From positions 62,001-126,000 of the forward strand of contig CANLEQ010000008.1 in NCBI GenBank assembly GCA_947489705.1: a stretch of 64,000 nucleotides of DNA. The letters run 5' to 3'. Origin of the DNA: an uncultured Paracoccaceae bacterium (lineage in GTDB: Bacteria; Pseudomonadota; Alphaproteobacteria; Rhodobacterales; Rhodobacteraceae). A program made the translations under genes and the position numbers. Position 1 is the first letter of the stretch. Each line of letters begins with the position of its first letter. This document shows positions 38,776 to 48,228 of this stretch, in pieces. The notes beneath the pieces were generated by a model. That model saw nothing but the letters and a program-made list of their open reading frames with translations, did no database searches and was not told the origin of the DNA.

Positions 38776-39621
38776 TCAGCCGCTCGACGCCACGCGCGCG
38801 CCGACGAAGACGCACCCGTCGCTGATCAGCATCGGCGGCGTCAGGCAAAGCCCCTTGGCGACCTGGAAGGCGGCGAGCACCTTCGGCACGTAGCCCCGCG
38901 TCTCGGCATAGGGCGGCACGCCCGCATGTTTCGCCACCGCCCCCTCGCCCGCATTGTAGCCCGCCAGGACCAGCAGCGGATCGCCGTCGAAATGGCCCAT
39001 CAGCCAGTCGAGATAGGCCACACCGCCGCGGATGTTCTGCGCCGCGATGCGGCTGTCGCGCACGCCGAACCTGCGCGCGGTCGCGGGCATGAGCTGCATC
39101 AAGCCCTCGGCCCCGGCCGAACTGACGGCGTCGACGCGCCCGTTCGATTCGACCGCCATCACCGCCAGAGCGAGCGCCGGCGAGACCTTTGTGCCGATCG
39201 TGGCCGCGAGGATGTCGCGCCCGTGCCGGTCGGCCAGATTTTGCATCGCCGAGAGCCGGTATTGCGGTGCCGCGGCATCGGCGGGCGGGCGCGACAATGT
39301 CGCGAAGGCCTGCGCAAGGCCGGCCATCCCCGCCCCGCCGGCGGGAACCTCGTCCCAGAACCACGCATAGCCCGAACCCCTGCGCGCGGAAGGCGTCGCC
39401 ACGGGCGATGCGGGACTTTCGGGCAATGCGACCGCCGGTGGGGCCGGCGGCGGCCATTGCTCCGCGGGATCGATCTGAACCGTGATTCGCTTCTTCGTTC
39501 CGGGGGCCGGCGGCTTGATCCGCTTGAAGGTGAAGTCGGGATAGGGCGGGACCTCGTCCGCATGAAGCGGCGACGCGGCCGTGATCATGGCCAGCATCGC
39601 GGCGATGATGATGTGATGCAT
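38776..39621 (-). CDS. Lytic transglycosylase (SLT domain)
   Basis: The 281-residue protein has a signal peptide (about 1-21, LHADE) and a C-terminal SLT domain. Glu158 in AVMAVESNGRVD is the catalytic residue, followed by SSAGAEGLMQLMPATARRFGV and NIRGGVAYLDWL. A Pro/Ala-rich linker at about 30-80 precedes it. It cleaves peptidoglycan and may be extracellular or periplasmic. It is next to, but opposite in direction to, the Tad genes, and could open the wall for an assembly machine; that is inference. Confidence 0.9.
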   Translation of the reverse strand: MHHIIIAAMLAMITAASPLHADEVPPYPDFTFKRIKPPAPGTKKRITVQIDPAEQWPPPAPPAVALPESPASPVATPSARRGSGYAWFWDEVPAGGAGMAGLAQAFATLSRPPADAAAPQYRLSAMQNLADRHGRDILAATIGTKVSPALALAVMAVESNGRVDAVSSAGAEGLMQLMPATARRFGVRDSRIAAQNIRGGVAYLDWLMGHFDGDPLLVLAGYNAGEGAVAKHAGVPPYAETRGYVPKVLAAFQVAKGLCLTPPMLISDGCVFVGARVASSG

Positions 39622-39899
39622 GAGGCGCGATCCCTGTGAGCTCGACGTCTTTTTCGCCGAAGACTGGGCCGCGTGGAGGCGTGCCGCCAGCGCCAATCGC
39701 CCGGGCGCCGGGATTCGCGCGGAATCGTCACCCATAGGACCCATATCCCACGCGATCGGCCGCGTTCGTGTCGCAACGAAGTACGGGAATCGCCCGATCG
39801 CCGTCGGATTCCTGCCGCAATCGAGGGGCAATAAGGCCGTGTACCGAAGGGGAGTCCCCCGCCGGATCGACTTTCTGCATCCAAAAGGATCTACCGATC

Positions 39900-40106
39900 A
39901 TGAAACTGTTCGAATTCGCAAAGACCTTCCGCAACGACGAGGACGGCGCCGTCACGGTGGACTGGGTCGTGCTGACCGCCGCCATCGTCGGCCTCGGCAT
40001 CGCCGTTCTGGCCACCGTCAACGATGGCGTGACCGGGATCGCCGACAACATCGCGACCGAACTCGGCAAGATCAAGGCCGAACCGGCGACCAACGCGACG
40101 GAGTGA
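39900..40106 (+). CDS. Flp-type (type IVb) pilin
   Basis: The 68-residue pilin precursor has a charged leader (FRNDEDGAVTVDW) then a hydrophobic helix (VVLTAAIVGLGIAVLATV). The GAVTVDW stretch with an acidic residue after the likely cut matches the type IVb pilin pattern, though the processing Gly-Phe site is less standard. It forms the fibre of the Tad pilus. It has its own terminator. Confidence 0.82.
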   Translation: MKLFEFAKTFRNDEDGAVTVDWVVLTAAIVGLGIAVLATVNDGVTGIADNIATELGKIKAEPATNATE

Positions 40107-40129
40107 GCCGAAAGGGAGCTCGAACCCGG

Positions 40130-40168
40130 CATGGCTGCGCTCATTCAATGGGCGCAGCCATGTCTTTT
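40130..40168 (+). terminator. Strong terminator after the pilin gene
   Basis: An 11-bp perfect stem (CATGGCTGCGC / GCGCAGCCATG) is followed by TCTTTT. It lies between the pilin gene and cpaB, so the pilin can be made in excess. Confidence 0.85.
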
Positions 40169-40218
40169 CCGGGCGTCGAACACGCGCCTTTCCGCGACTG
40201 AAATCGGGTTGGAATCTC

Positions 40219-41070
40219 ATGCGCCTCGTATTCGCACTCGTTTTGCTCGTCGGCATCGGCCTTGCAGGCTTCGCGGTCTTCATGGCCAGGGATTTCATCG
40301 CCGCGTCGCAAGCCGCGCTCGAGACCGAGCGAGCCGGCCAGGCACCCGCGATCGCCACGCGCCCCATCTACGTCGTCAACCGTCCCGTGCGCTACGGCGA
40401 GCGTCTGGCGCCCGACGATGTGCGCATGGTGGACTTTCCCGAAGCGGCCATCCCCGAAGGAACGTTCTCGACCGAAGAGGCGCTCTTTCCCCGGGGCGTG
40501 GATGTCGCGCGCTCGGTCCTGCGGTCGATGGAGGCGAACGAGGCCGTGCTCGCCATCAAGGTCACCGACCCGGGCGAGGATGCCGGCGTGTCGGCGCGCC
40601 TGTCGCCGGGCAACCGCGCCTTCGCGATCCGCGTCGACGTATCGTCGGGCGTATCGGGCTTCCTCAGGCCCGGCGATCGGGTGGACGTCTACTGGACCGG
40701 CGCCCTGGGATCGCTCGGCCAGGGCCGGGAGGAGGTCACCAAGCTGATCCTCGCGGGCGTCAAGCTGGTCGCGATCGACCAATCGGCAGACGAGGACCGG
40801 TCCGAGGCCAGCGTCGCACGCACCGTCACCGTCGAGGCCACGCCGCGCGATGTCGCGGCGCTGGCACAGGCGCAAAGCACCGGCACGCTGTCGCTGTCGC
40901 TGGTCGGCGTGCAGGACGAGATCGTCGCGGACGCGGTCGAGATCGGACAGCGCGAATTGCTCGGCATCGTCGAGGAACAGCGCGTCGAGGTTGCGCAGGA
41001 CGAAGTCTGCACCATCCGCACGCGCCGCGGATCCGAAGTCGTCGACATGCCGATCCCCTGTACCAACTGA
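40219..41070 (+). CDS. cpaB: Tad pilus assembly protein CpaB/RcpC
   Basis: The 283-residue protein has an N-terminal anchor (about 2-22) and a SAF domain at about 54-120 (IYVVNRPVRYGERLAPDDV). The RcpC/CpaB C-terminal region follows. It works at the outer-membrane secretin and may bind peptidoglycan. It is the first machinery gene after the pilin terminator. Confidence 0.93.
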   Translation: MRLVFALVLLVGIGLAGFAVFMARDFIAASQAALETERAGQAPAIATRPIYVVNRPVRYGERLAPDDVRMVDFPEAAIPEGTFSTEEALFPRGVDVARSVLRSMEANEAVLAIKVTDPGEDAGVSARLSPGNRAFAIRVDVSSGVSGFLRPGDRVDVYWTGALGSLGQGREEVTKLILAGVKLVAIDQSADEDRSEASVARTVTVEATPRDVAALAQAQSTGTLSLSLVGVQDEIVADAVEIGQRELLGIVEEQRVEVAQDEVCTIRTRRGSEVVDMPIPCTN

Positions 41071-41078
41071 TTGTCCCC

Positions 41079-41215
41079 CCGCGCCCGCAATTCCCGCATC
41101 ACGGGCGCGGTCGCTTCGCGGTGTTGCGCCATATACACATCGGTTTTCGCCTGAGGGTTGCGCCGCATTGATTGGCGCCCGCTTTGCGCGCATTGTTCCC
41201 CGACAAGGCGGGCGC
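41079..41215 (+). promoter_or_regulatory. Two hairpins in the cpaB-cpaC gap
   Basis: A 9-bp perfect stem (CCGCGCCCG at 41079 with CGGGCGCGG at 41102) and an 8-bp stem (GCGCCCGC at 41175 with GCGGGCGC at 41208) fall within the 180-base gap. Neither ends in a T run, so they may protect or regulate the message rather than terminate it. Confidence 0.4.
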
Positions 41216-41250
41216 AAGATCCGTTCATTCCCATGGCAGAGGCGGGTCCC

Positions 41251-42693
41251 ATGTGCGTCCGGAACATCTTCAAGACGGTCATGGTCGGCCTCGCGCTTGC
41301 CCTGGCGACACTCCACGCAGGGGAGGCCCGGAGCCAGTCGCTGCGCGTCATGCAGGGCGCGACGTCCTCGGATCTGAGCGTGCCGATGAACCGCGCGGTG
41401 GTGGTCGAATCCGATCGCCCCTTCGCGGAACTGAGCATTGCCAATCCCGCCATCGCCGATATCTCCACCCTGTCCGACCGCACGATCTATGTGCTGGGCA
41501 AGGTGCCGGGCCGCACCACGCTGACCCTTCTCGACGAGCAGGGGCGGCTCATCACCAATGTCGAGGTGCAGGTCATTCCCGATATCGGCGAGTTCAAGGA
41601 ACGGCTGCGCCAGATCCTGCCCGGCGAACCGATCGAGGTCCGCACGGCCAATGACGGCATCGTCCTGTCGGGCACCGTCTCGTCGATCACCTCGCTCGAC
41701 CGCGCGCTGGACCTCGCGGGCCGCTATGCGCCCGAAAGGGTGTCGAACCTGATGACGGTGGGCGGGACGCAGCAGGTCATGCTCAAGGTCCGCTTTGCCG
41801 AGATGCGGCGATCCGTGAGCAAGGCGCTGTCGTCGTCGGTGGCTTTGGCCGGGATCATCGGGGACGACGACGTGGGCGTCGGGGGCGGGAGCGGAACCTA
41901 TACCGACGGGTCCAACCTCATCAACCGGTTCGACAACGATCCCGACACCAACGTCACGCGGACCACGCCCTCCGAAGGGACGCTCGCCCTGGGCTTCGGG
42001 GCGGGCAGCCTGGAATTCTCGATCCTTCTCGAGGCGCTGGAAAGCAAGGGCGTGGTCCGGACGCTGGCCGAGCCGAACCTCGTCGCGCTGTCGGGCCAGT
42101 CGGCGTCGTTTCTGGCCGGCGGGGAATACCCGATCCCCATCGCCACGGGCGACGATGCCGTTGCCATCGAATACAAGCCCTTCGGCGTCGAGCTCGATTT
42201 CACGCCGCGCGTCGTGGCAGAGGACGTCATCAACATCGAATTGTCGGCGGCCGTGTCGGGGATCGATCCGACCGTCTCGATCCAGCAGGGCGGCTTCAAC
42301 GTCAACGGCTTCACCCGGCGCGAATCGAAGACCACGATCGAGCTTCGTGACGGCGAGAGCTTCGCGATCGCGGGGCTGTTGCAGGACGATTTCCGCGACC
42401 TCAAGGGCCAGGTCCCCTGGCTGGGCGACATCCCGGTGCTGGGCGCGCTCTTCCGATCCGCGGAATACGAGCGCGCGCAGAGCGAGCTCGTGATCATCAT
42501 CACGGCGCATCTGGTCAGCCCGGTCCGCGGAGAGGCGCTCGCCCTGCCGACCGATCGCGTGGTCATCCCGTCGGAACGCGAGCTGTTTCTGTTCGGCGAC
42601 ACGGTCGGCGGACAGCGCGCGCCCCGGACGGGCGCGGCGGCCGAGGTGGCCAGACAGGATTTCTCGGGGTCCTACGGCTACGTGATGGAGTAG
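41251..42693 (+). CDS. cpaC: Tad secretin CpaC/RcpA
   Basis: The 480-residue outer-membrane secretin. Signal peptide (about 1-28), N-terminal pilus-motility domain (QSLRVMQGATSSDLSVPMN), a BON-like or STN region, and the C-terminal secretin core with VPWLGDIPVLGALF and ELVIIITAHLV. It forms the exit ring for the pilus. The ATG at 41251 follows AGAGGCGGG. Confidence 0.95.
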   Translation: MCVRNIFKTVMVGLALALATLHAGEARSQSLRVMQGATSSDLSVPMNRAVVVESDRPFAELSIANPAIADISTLSDRTIYVLGKVPGRTTLTLLDEQGRLITNVEVQVIPDIGEFKERLRQILPGEPIEVRTANDGIVLSGTVSSITSLDRALDLAGRYAPERVSNLMTVGGTQQVMLKVRFAEMRRSVSKALSSSVALAGIIGDDDVGVGGGSGTYTDGSNLINRFDNDPDTNVTRTTPSEGTLALGFGAGSLEFSILLEALESKGVVRTLAEPNLVALSGQSASFLAGGEYPIPIATGDDAVAIEYKPFGVELDFTPRVVAEDVINIELSAAVSGIDPTVSIQQGGFNVNGFTRRESKTTIELRDGESFAIAGLLQDDFRDLKGQVPWLGDIPVLGALFRSAEYERAQSELVIIITAHLVSPVRGEALALPTDRVVIPSERELFLFGDTVGGQRAPRTGAAAEVARQDFSGSYGYVME

Positions 42694-42699
42694 GACGGA

Positions 42700-43350
42700 A
42701 TGACCGCCAAACGCCTTTTCCCGATCCTGGCGGTTCTGGCCGTGGCGGCCTGCGGCCCGGAGACATACGGACCCGCGGGCGCGAGCCTCGGCACAGGCGG
42801 TTTCGGCGCGGCGAGCGTCAACAACCTCGCGGTGCAAAGCGGCCGGATCAGTCAGATCGAGGGGCTGAACAACCGGTTTTCGACCGAAGTCGATTCGATG
42901 GTGACATTCCCCTTCGACAGCGCCGCGCTCGAGCCGCAGGCCCGCGCCGTCATCGCCAGGCAGGCCGCGTGGATCCGCCAGTTTCCGGAGGCGAATTTCC
43001 GGATCTACGGCCATACGGATCTGGTCGGGCCCGGCCCCTACAACCAGGCGCTCGGCCTGCGCCGCGCGCAGGCGGTGCTGCGCGAGCTGGTCGCGAACGG
43101 GGTCAATCCCGGCAGGCTCGCCGCCCTGGCCTCGTTCGGCGAGACGCAGCCGCTGATTGTGACGCAGGGACGCGAGCGCGCGAATCGGCGCACGATCACC
43201 GAAGTGTCGGGATTTTCCGGCGGACGGCCGACCTTGCTCAACGGTAAATACGCCGAGGTGATCTTCCGCGAATACGTCGAGAGCGCCGTCCCCGCGCCCG
43301 GCGTGGCAGGGACCGCGTCGGAAACGGGGATCGACCAGATCGCCGAATGA
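42700..43350 (+). CDS. OmpA-like lipoprotein in the Tad locus
   Basis: The 216-residue protein has a lipobox (VAAC, Cys18) and an OmpA-like peptidoglycan-binding domain with YGHTDLVGPGPYNQALGLRRAQAV (about 107-130). It is located where cpaD normally lies, between cpaC and cpaE. It probably fixes the secretin to the wall. An additional unique C-terminal region of about 45 residues follows the domain. Confidence 0.88.
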   Translation: MTAKRLFPILAVLAVAACGPETYGPAGASLGTGGFGAASVNNLAVQSGRISQIEGLNNRFSTEVDSMVTFPFDSAALEPQARAVIARQAAWIRQFPEANFRIYGHTDLVGPGPYNQALGLRRAQAVLRELVANGVNPGRLAALASFGETQPLIVTQGRERANRRTITEVSGFSGGRPTLLNGKYAEVIFREYVESAVPAPGVAGTASETGIDQIAE

Positions 43351-43532
43351 CGGCTCCCCGGCGTTGCCGGATGCCGAACAATTGCGGGACTTCGGTCGCA
43401 TTATCGCCCGATTCCGCTGTCACATGTCCTGTCGGACCGCCGGCGATCGCGCCGTCGGAGCCGGGCTAAGCAAAAAGCAACACCTCGCCGTTAATGGGGG
43501 TGGGATGCCCGCAAACCGAAGGACCTGAGGTC

Positions 43533-44786
43533 ATGACGAACGCCACAGCCCGTGCGGCCGAGCCCGCTCCGATCAAGGCCTGTACCGTTTGCCGCGACGT
43601 GCAGAATTTCGACCTTCTGATCGAGGACATGGAGACGGAACTGGGCGATGCCTGGGGCGACCTCTCCTACGACGATGCGGCGCTCTTTCTCAACCAGCCC
43701 GAGGCCGGCGACATCGATTTCATCGCCATCGCGATGAACGAGGACGACGAGGGCCGGATGGCCCTGATCGTCGACCTGATCGAGACCGCCATCCGCCGCG
43801 ACGTCGACGTCATCGTCATCGCCGAAGAGGTGAGCCCGATGGTGCTGCACCAGCTGCTCAAGTCCGGCGCGCGGGAATTCGTCCCCTATCCGCTGCCCGA
43901 AGGCGCCCTGCACGATGCCATCGAACGGCTGCACGCGCCCGCGCCGGAGGCCCCTCCCCGCGGCGGCGAGGCGATCGCGCGGCCGGGCGGCAAGGGGGAT
44001 CGCAAAGGGGTCGTCCTGCCCGTCCATTCGCTCGCCGGGGGAACCGGAGCGACAACCTTCGCGGTCAATTTCGCATGGGAACTCGCCACCGCGCCCGAAG
44101 CGCGCGACGCGGATCCGGCGCGGGTCTGCCTCATCGATCTCGACCTGCAGATGGGGGCGGTCGCGACATATCTCGACCTGCCGCAGCGCGATGCGGTGCT
44201 CGAATTGCTGCAGAATACCGAAGCGATGGACGGCGACAGCTTTCTGCAGGCGTTGCAGCTCCATCAGGACCGGCTTCACGTCCTGACCGCGCCGGCCGAG
44301 ATGCTTCCGCTCGACCTTCTGACACCCGACGATATCGCGCGCATCGTCGCACTGGCCGCCGAGAATTTCGACTACGTTGTCATCGACATGCCGTCGACGA
44401 TCGTGCTCTGGACGGAAACCGTCCTGACGATGGCGCATCTCTATTTCATGATGATCGAACTCGACATGCGGTCGGCGCAGAACGCGCTGCGCATGATCCG
44501 CGCGCTCGAGGCCGACGACCTGCCGCTCGCAAAGCTCAGATACGTGCTGAACCGGGCTCCGAAATTCTCGGATCTCGCGGGCAAGAGCCGGCTGAAGAGG
44601 CTGTCGGAAAGCCTCGATATCGCCATCGAGGTGCAGCTTCCCGACGGCGGCAAGCAGGTGACCGAGGCCAACGACCAGGGCACGCCCCTTGCCCGAACTG
44701 CCCGGAAGAACCCGCTGCGCAGGCAAATCCAGAAGCTGGCGCTTTCCGTGCGCGAACTCGACCGCGCCGCGACCACCCCTTCCTGA
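43533..44786 (+). CDS. cpaE: Tad pilus protein CpaE/TadZ with a degenerate P-loop
   Basis: The 417-residue protein has an N-terminal receiver-like domain (about 15-140) and a MinD/ParA-like ATPase domain. The usual KGGxGK(T) is here LAGGTGATT (167-175), so both lysines expected in the deviant P-loop are missing. The VCLIDLDLQMG segment (about 198-208) and FDYVVIDMP are kept. It likely positions the pilus machine at the cell pole. ATP binding is doubtful. Confidence 0.93.
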   Translation: MTNATARAAEPAPIKACTVCRDVQNFDLLIEDMETELGDAWGDLSYDDAALFLNQPEAGDIDFIAIAMNEDDEGRMALIVDLIETAIRRDVDVIVIAEEVSPMVLHQLLKSGAREFVPYPLPEGALHDAIERLHAPAPEAPPRGGEAIARPGGKGDRKGVVLPVHSLAGGTGATTFAVNFAWELATAPEARDADPARVCLIDLDLQMGAVATYLDLPQRDAVLELLQNTEAMDGDSFLQALQLHQDRLHVLTAPAEMLPLDLLTPDDIARIVALAAENFDYVVIDMPSTIVLWTETVLTMAHLYFMMIELDMRSAQNALRMIRALEADDLPLAKLRYVLNRAPKFSDLAGKSRLKRLSESLDIAIEVQLPDGGKQVTEANDQGTPLARTARKNPLRRQIQKLALSVRELDRAATTPS

Positions 44787-44799
44787 AGGACGCCGTTCC

Positions 44800-46251
44800 A
44801 TGTTCTCACGCTACAAGAAGATGCCGCATTCCCCGGGCGAGAGCGCGCCGCGGCCCGATCCCGTCGCGGCGGAAACCGGCGCGATACCGGCGGCTGCGGC
44901 ACCCTCGCCCGCCGTTGCCCCGCCGGCGCGCGCGCCCAAGATCGCGGCGCGGGCCGAACCCGTGGACAAGGAGAAGCGCCGCCGCGAGCGCCTGAGCGAC
45001 ATCAAGGTCTCGCTTCACAAGGAGCTGCTCGACAACCTCAACCTCTCCGCGCTCGAACAGGCCAGCGATCAGGACCTCAAGGCCGAGATCCAGGCGATCG
45101 TCAGCGAATCGCTGGGCGAGATGGGCGTCGTGCTCAACCGCGACGAGCGGGCCTCGCTGATCCAGGATCTCTTCGACGAGGTGAAGGGGCTGGGCCCGCT
45201 CGAGACGCTTCTGAAGGACGACACGGTCAACGACATCCTGGTCAACGGCCCGCAGCAGATCTTCGTGGAGCGCGACGGTCGCCTGCAGCTGACCGACGTG
45301 ACCTTTAAGGACGAACGCCACCTTCTGCGGATCATCGACAAGATCGTCTCGGCCGTGGGCCGGCGCGTCGACGAATCGAACCCCTACGTCGATGCGAGGC
45401 TGAGCGACGGGTCGCGGTTCAACGCGATGGTGCCGCCGATCGCGGTCGACGGCTCGCTGGTGTCGATCCGCAAGTTCAAGAAGGAAAAGCTCGGGATCGA
45501 GGATCTGGTCCGGTTCGGGGGCTTCACCGAGGACATGGCGCGATACCTCAGGGCGGCCGTATCGACCCGGCTCAACATCGTCGTGTCCGGCGGGACGGGG
45601 TCGGGCAAGACGACGACGCTGAACGCGCTTTCGTCGCTGATCGACAATTCCGAACGCATCCTGACGATCGAGGATACGGCCGAGCTGCAATTGCAGCAGA
45701 CCCATGTCGGGCGGATGGAGAGCCGGCCCGCCAATGTCGAGGGCAAGGGCGCCGTCACCCAGCGCGATTGCCTCAAGAACGCGCTCCGGATGCGGCCCGA
45801 CCGCATCATCGTGGGCGAGACCCGCGGCGAGGAGGTGATCGACATGCTTCAGGCGATGAATACCGGCCATGATGGATCGATGACGACGATCCACGCGAAC
45901 TCCGCCCGCGACGGGGTGAGCCGGCTGGAGAACATGGTGGCCCTCGCGGGGATCGAGATGCCGCTCAAGGCCGTTCGCGCGCAGATCGCCTCGGCCGTGC
46001 ATCTCATCGTTCAGGTCAGCCGATTGCAGGACGGATCGCGACGCATGACCTCGATCACCGAGGTCACCGGCATGGAGGGCGACGTGATCTCGATGCAGGA
46101 GGTGTTCCGGTTCCAGCGGACGGGCCTGACGCCCGACAACATGATCGTCGGCCATTTCACCGCGACCGGGGTCCGGTCGCATTTCTCCGAACGGTTCAGG
46201 ATGTGGGGCTGCGACCTGCCGCCCGAGATCTTCGCGGCGACCTCAGGTTAG
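44800..46251 (+). CDS. cpaF: Tad pilus motor ATPase CpaF/TadA
   Basis: The 483-residue secretion ATPase powers pilus extension and retraction. Walker A GGTGSGKT is at 264-271, MRPDRIIVGETRG at 331-343 forms the acid box and Walker B, and TGHDGSMTTIHAN (355-367) is the His box. A 60-residue disordered N-terminus and the CpaF N-terminal region come first. It lies 13 bases after the cpaE stop. Confidence 0.97.
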   Translation: MFSRYKKMPHSPGESAPRPDPVAAETGAIPAAAAPSPAVAPPARAPKIAARAEPVDKEKRRRERLSDIKVSLHKELLDNLNLSALEQASDQDLKAEIQAIVSESLGEMGVVLNRDERASLIQDLFDEVKGLGPLETLLKDDTVNDILVNGPQQIFVERDGRLQLTDVTFKDERHLLRIIDKIVSAVGRRVDESNPYVDARLSDGSRFNAMVPPIAVDGSLVSIRKFKKEKLGIEDLVRFGGFTEDMARYLRAAVSTRLNIVVSGGTGSGKTTTLNALSSLIDNSERILTIEDTAELQLQQTHVGRMESRPANVEGKGAVTQRDCLKNALRMRPDRIIVGETRGEEVIDMLQAMNTGHDGSMTTIHANSARDGVSRLENMVALAGIEMPLKAVRAQIASAVHLIVQVSRLQDGSRRMTSITEVTGMEGDVISMQEVFRFQRTGLTPDNMIVGHFTATGVRSHFSERFRMWGCDLPPEIFAATSG

Positions 46252-46260
46252 GGCCCGGTC

Positions 46261-47226
46261 ATGCTGAGCGCGGAACCCGTCATCTACGGCCTGATCTTCG
46301 TCGCCGTCCTGTTGCTGGTCGAAGGCCTCTATCTGGTGGTGTTCGGCAAATCCATCAGCCTCAACAATCGCGTCAATCGCCGCTTGGAGATGCTCGAACA
46401 GGGCAAGGCGCGCGATCAGGTGCTCGACCAGCTCCGCAAGGAGATGGGCCAGCACATGCAGAGCCAGAAGATCCCGCTCTATTCCCTGCTCGCCCGGAAG
46501 GCGCAGAAGGCCAACATCGCCTTCACGCCGACGCAGCTCGTCCTCGTGATGGCGGCGCTTTGCGCACTGGTCTTCGTCGGGCTCTCGCAGACGACCGATG
46601 CCTCGGCGCCGATCCGGATCGCGGTCTCCGCGGCGATGGGCGTGGGCGGCGTGTTCGTCTGGGTCAACACCAAGGCCAGGAAGCGCCTCGCGCTGATCGA
46701 GGAGCAGCTTCCCGACGCGGTGGAGCTGATGGTGCGCTCGCTGCGTGTGGGGCATCCGTTCTCGTCGGCGCTGGCCGCGGTCGCGCAGGAGACGCCGGAC
46801 CCTCTCGGCTCGGAAATGGGCGTGATCGCCGACGAGGCGGCCTACGGGCGCGACGTCGGCGAGGCGCTCAAGGCGATGGCAGAGCGTCTCGACATGCAGG
46901 ATCTGCGCTTTCTCGCCGTGGCCGTCGTCATCCAGCAGCAATCGGGCGGCAATCTCGCCGAGGTCCTGCATGGCCTCGCCAAGGTGATCCGGTCGCGCTT
47001 CAGGCTGTTCCGGCGGGTGAAGGCAATCACGGCGGAGGCGAAATGGTCGGGCGTGTTCCTGTCGGGATTCCCGCTCGTGGCGCTCGTCGCGATCAACGTG
47101 CTCCAGCCGGATTATTACGACGACGTGAAGAAAACCGCCTATTTCATTCCCGCCTTTCTGATCGTGGCCGGATTTCTCGCCGCGAACGTCTTCGTCATGC
47201 GCGCCCTCGTGAACATCAAGGTCTGA
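46261..47226 (+). CDS. tadB: Tad inner-membrane platform protein TadB
   Basis: The 321-residue protein has hydrophobic segments near the N-terminus (about 5-25 and 95-135), a cytosolic T2SF-type domain with LPDAVELMVRSLRVGHPFSSAL (about 150-170), and two C-terminal helices. It pairs with TadC to form the platform driven by CpaF. Confidence 0.94.
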   Translation: MLSAEPVIYGLIFVAVLLLVEGLYLVVFGKSISLNNRVNRRLEMLEQGKARDQVLDQLRKEMGQHMQSQKIPLYSLLARKAQKANIAFTPTQLVLVMAALCALVFVGLSQTTDASAPIRIAVSAAMGVGGVFVWVNTKARKRLALIEEQLPDAVELMVRSLRVGHPFSSALAAVAQETPDPLGSEMGVIADEAAYGRDVGEALKAMAERLDMQDLRFLAVAVVIQQQSGGNLAEVLHGLAKVIRSRFRLFRRVKAITAEAKWSGVFLSGFPLVALVAINVLQPDYYDDVKKTAYFIPAFLIVAGFLAANVFVMRALVNIKV

Positions 47227-47235
47227 GGCAGAGGC

Positions 47236-48219
47236 ATGGACGCCATCCCGCTCTTCCTGGTTGCGACGCTCGGGCCCGCCGGGCCGTTGATGGCGGTGGG
47301 GGGCCTCGGCCTGCTGCTGATCCTCGCGAGCCTGCCGTTCCTGGTGCAGAGAAAACGCGACCCGATGGAGAAATTCCGCCGCGCCGCCCAGGCGGAACGA
47401 TCGGGCACGGGCGGTGCGGGTGCCGCGAACCTGCGCATCGGCGGCAAGCACGACAAGCTCGAGAAGTATTCGACCTTTCTCGAACCCCAGGACGAACGCG
47501 AATTCTCCGAGATCCGGATGAAACTGATCCGCGCGGGATATCGCAGCAAGAACGCCGTGCGCACCTTCCACTTCGCGCAATTCGCGCTGGGCATCGGGTT
47601 TCTGGCGCTCGGGGTCCTCTATACCCTCGTCAACGACGCCAACGGAACGGATACGACGACGAGAGGCCTCGTCCTGTCGGTGCTGATCCCCGGCACGATC
47701 GGGTACATGGCGCCGAAATACTGGATCACCAAGAGGATCCAGCAGCGCCAGGAAGAGATCGTCACCGGATTTCCCGACAGCCTCGACATGATGCTCGTCT
47801 GCGTCGAGGCCGGCCAGTCGATGGACCATTCCATCGCGCGCGTCTCGCGCGAGATCCGGGCGGCCTTTCCGGCGCTCGCGGACGAATACGCGCTGGTCAG
47901 CGACGAGATCCGGGCGGGCAAGGACAAGTCCGTCGTGCTCAAGGAAATGGGCGAACGCGCGGGCGTGGCCGACGTGTCGAACTTCGTCAACGTCCTGATC
48001 CAGTCGGCGACCTTCGGCACGTCGGTGGCCGAGGCGCTGCGCGTCTATGCGGCGGAGATGCGCGACAAGCGGGTCATGCGCGCCGAGGAAAAGGCCAACA
48101 CCCTGCCGACCAAGATGACGCTGGCCACGATGATGCTGACCGTGCCGCCGCTTCTCATCATCTTGCTTGGACCTTCGATCTACAACATCGTAGTCGTGTT
48201 GGGAGACATGTCGAACTGA
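47236..48219 (+). CDS. tadC: Tad inner-membrane platform protein TadC
   Basis: The 327-residue partner of TadB with the same T2SF fold; FPDSLDMMLVCVEAGQSMDHSI (about 178-200) is the key motif. Helices at about 15-35, 115-135, 145-165 and 295-320. Ten bases separate it from tadB. Confidence 0.94.
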   Translation: MDAIPLFLVATLGPAGPLMAVGGLGLLLILASLPFLVQRKRDPMEKFRRAAQAERSGTGGAGAANLRIGGKHDKLEKYSTFLEPQDEREFSEIRMKLIRAGYRSKNAVRTFHFAQFALGIGFLALGVLYTLVNDANGTDTTTRGLVLSVLIPGTIGYMAPKYWITKRIQQRQEEIVTGFPDSLDMMLVCVEAGQSMDHSIARVSREIRAAFPALADEYALVSDEIRAGKDKSVVLKEMGERAGVADVSNFVNVLIQSATFGTSVAEALRVYAAEMRDKRVMRAEEKANTLPTKMTLATMMLTVPPLLIILLGPSIYNIVVVLGDMSN

Positions 48220-48228
48220 AGGATCCAC

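Noticed and set aside
43351-43532. A CtrA site before cpaE
   Set aside because: A single TTAA half-site occurs near 43489, but there is no second half at the seven-base spacing.
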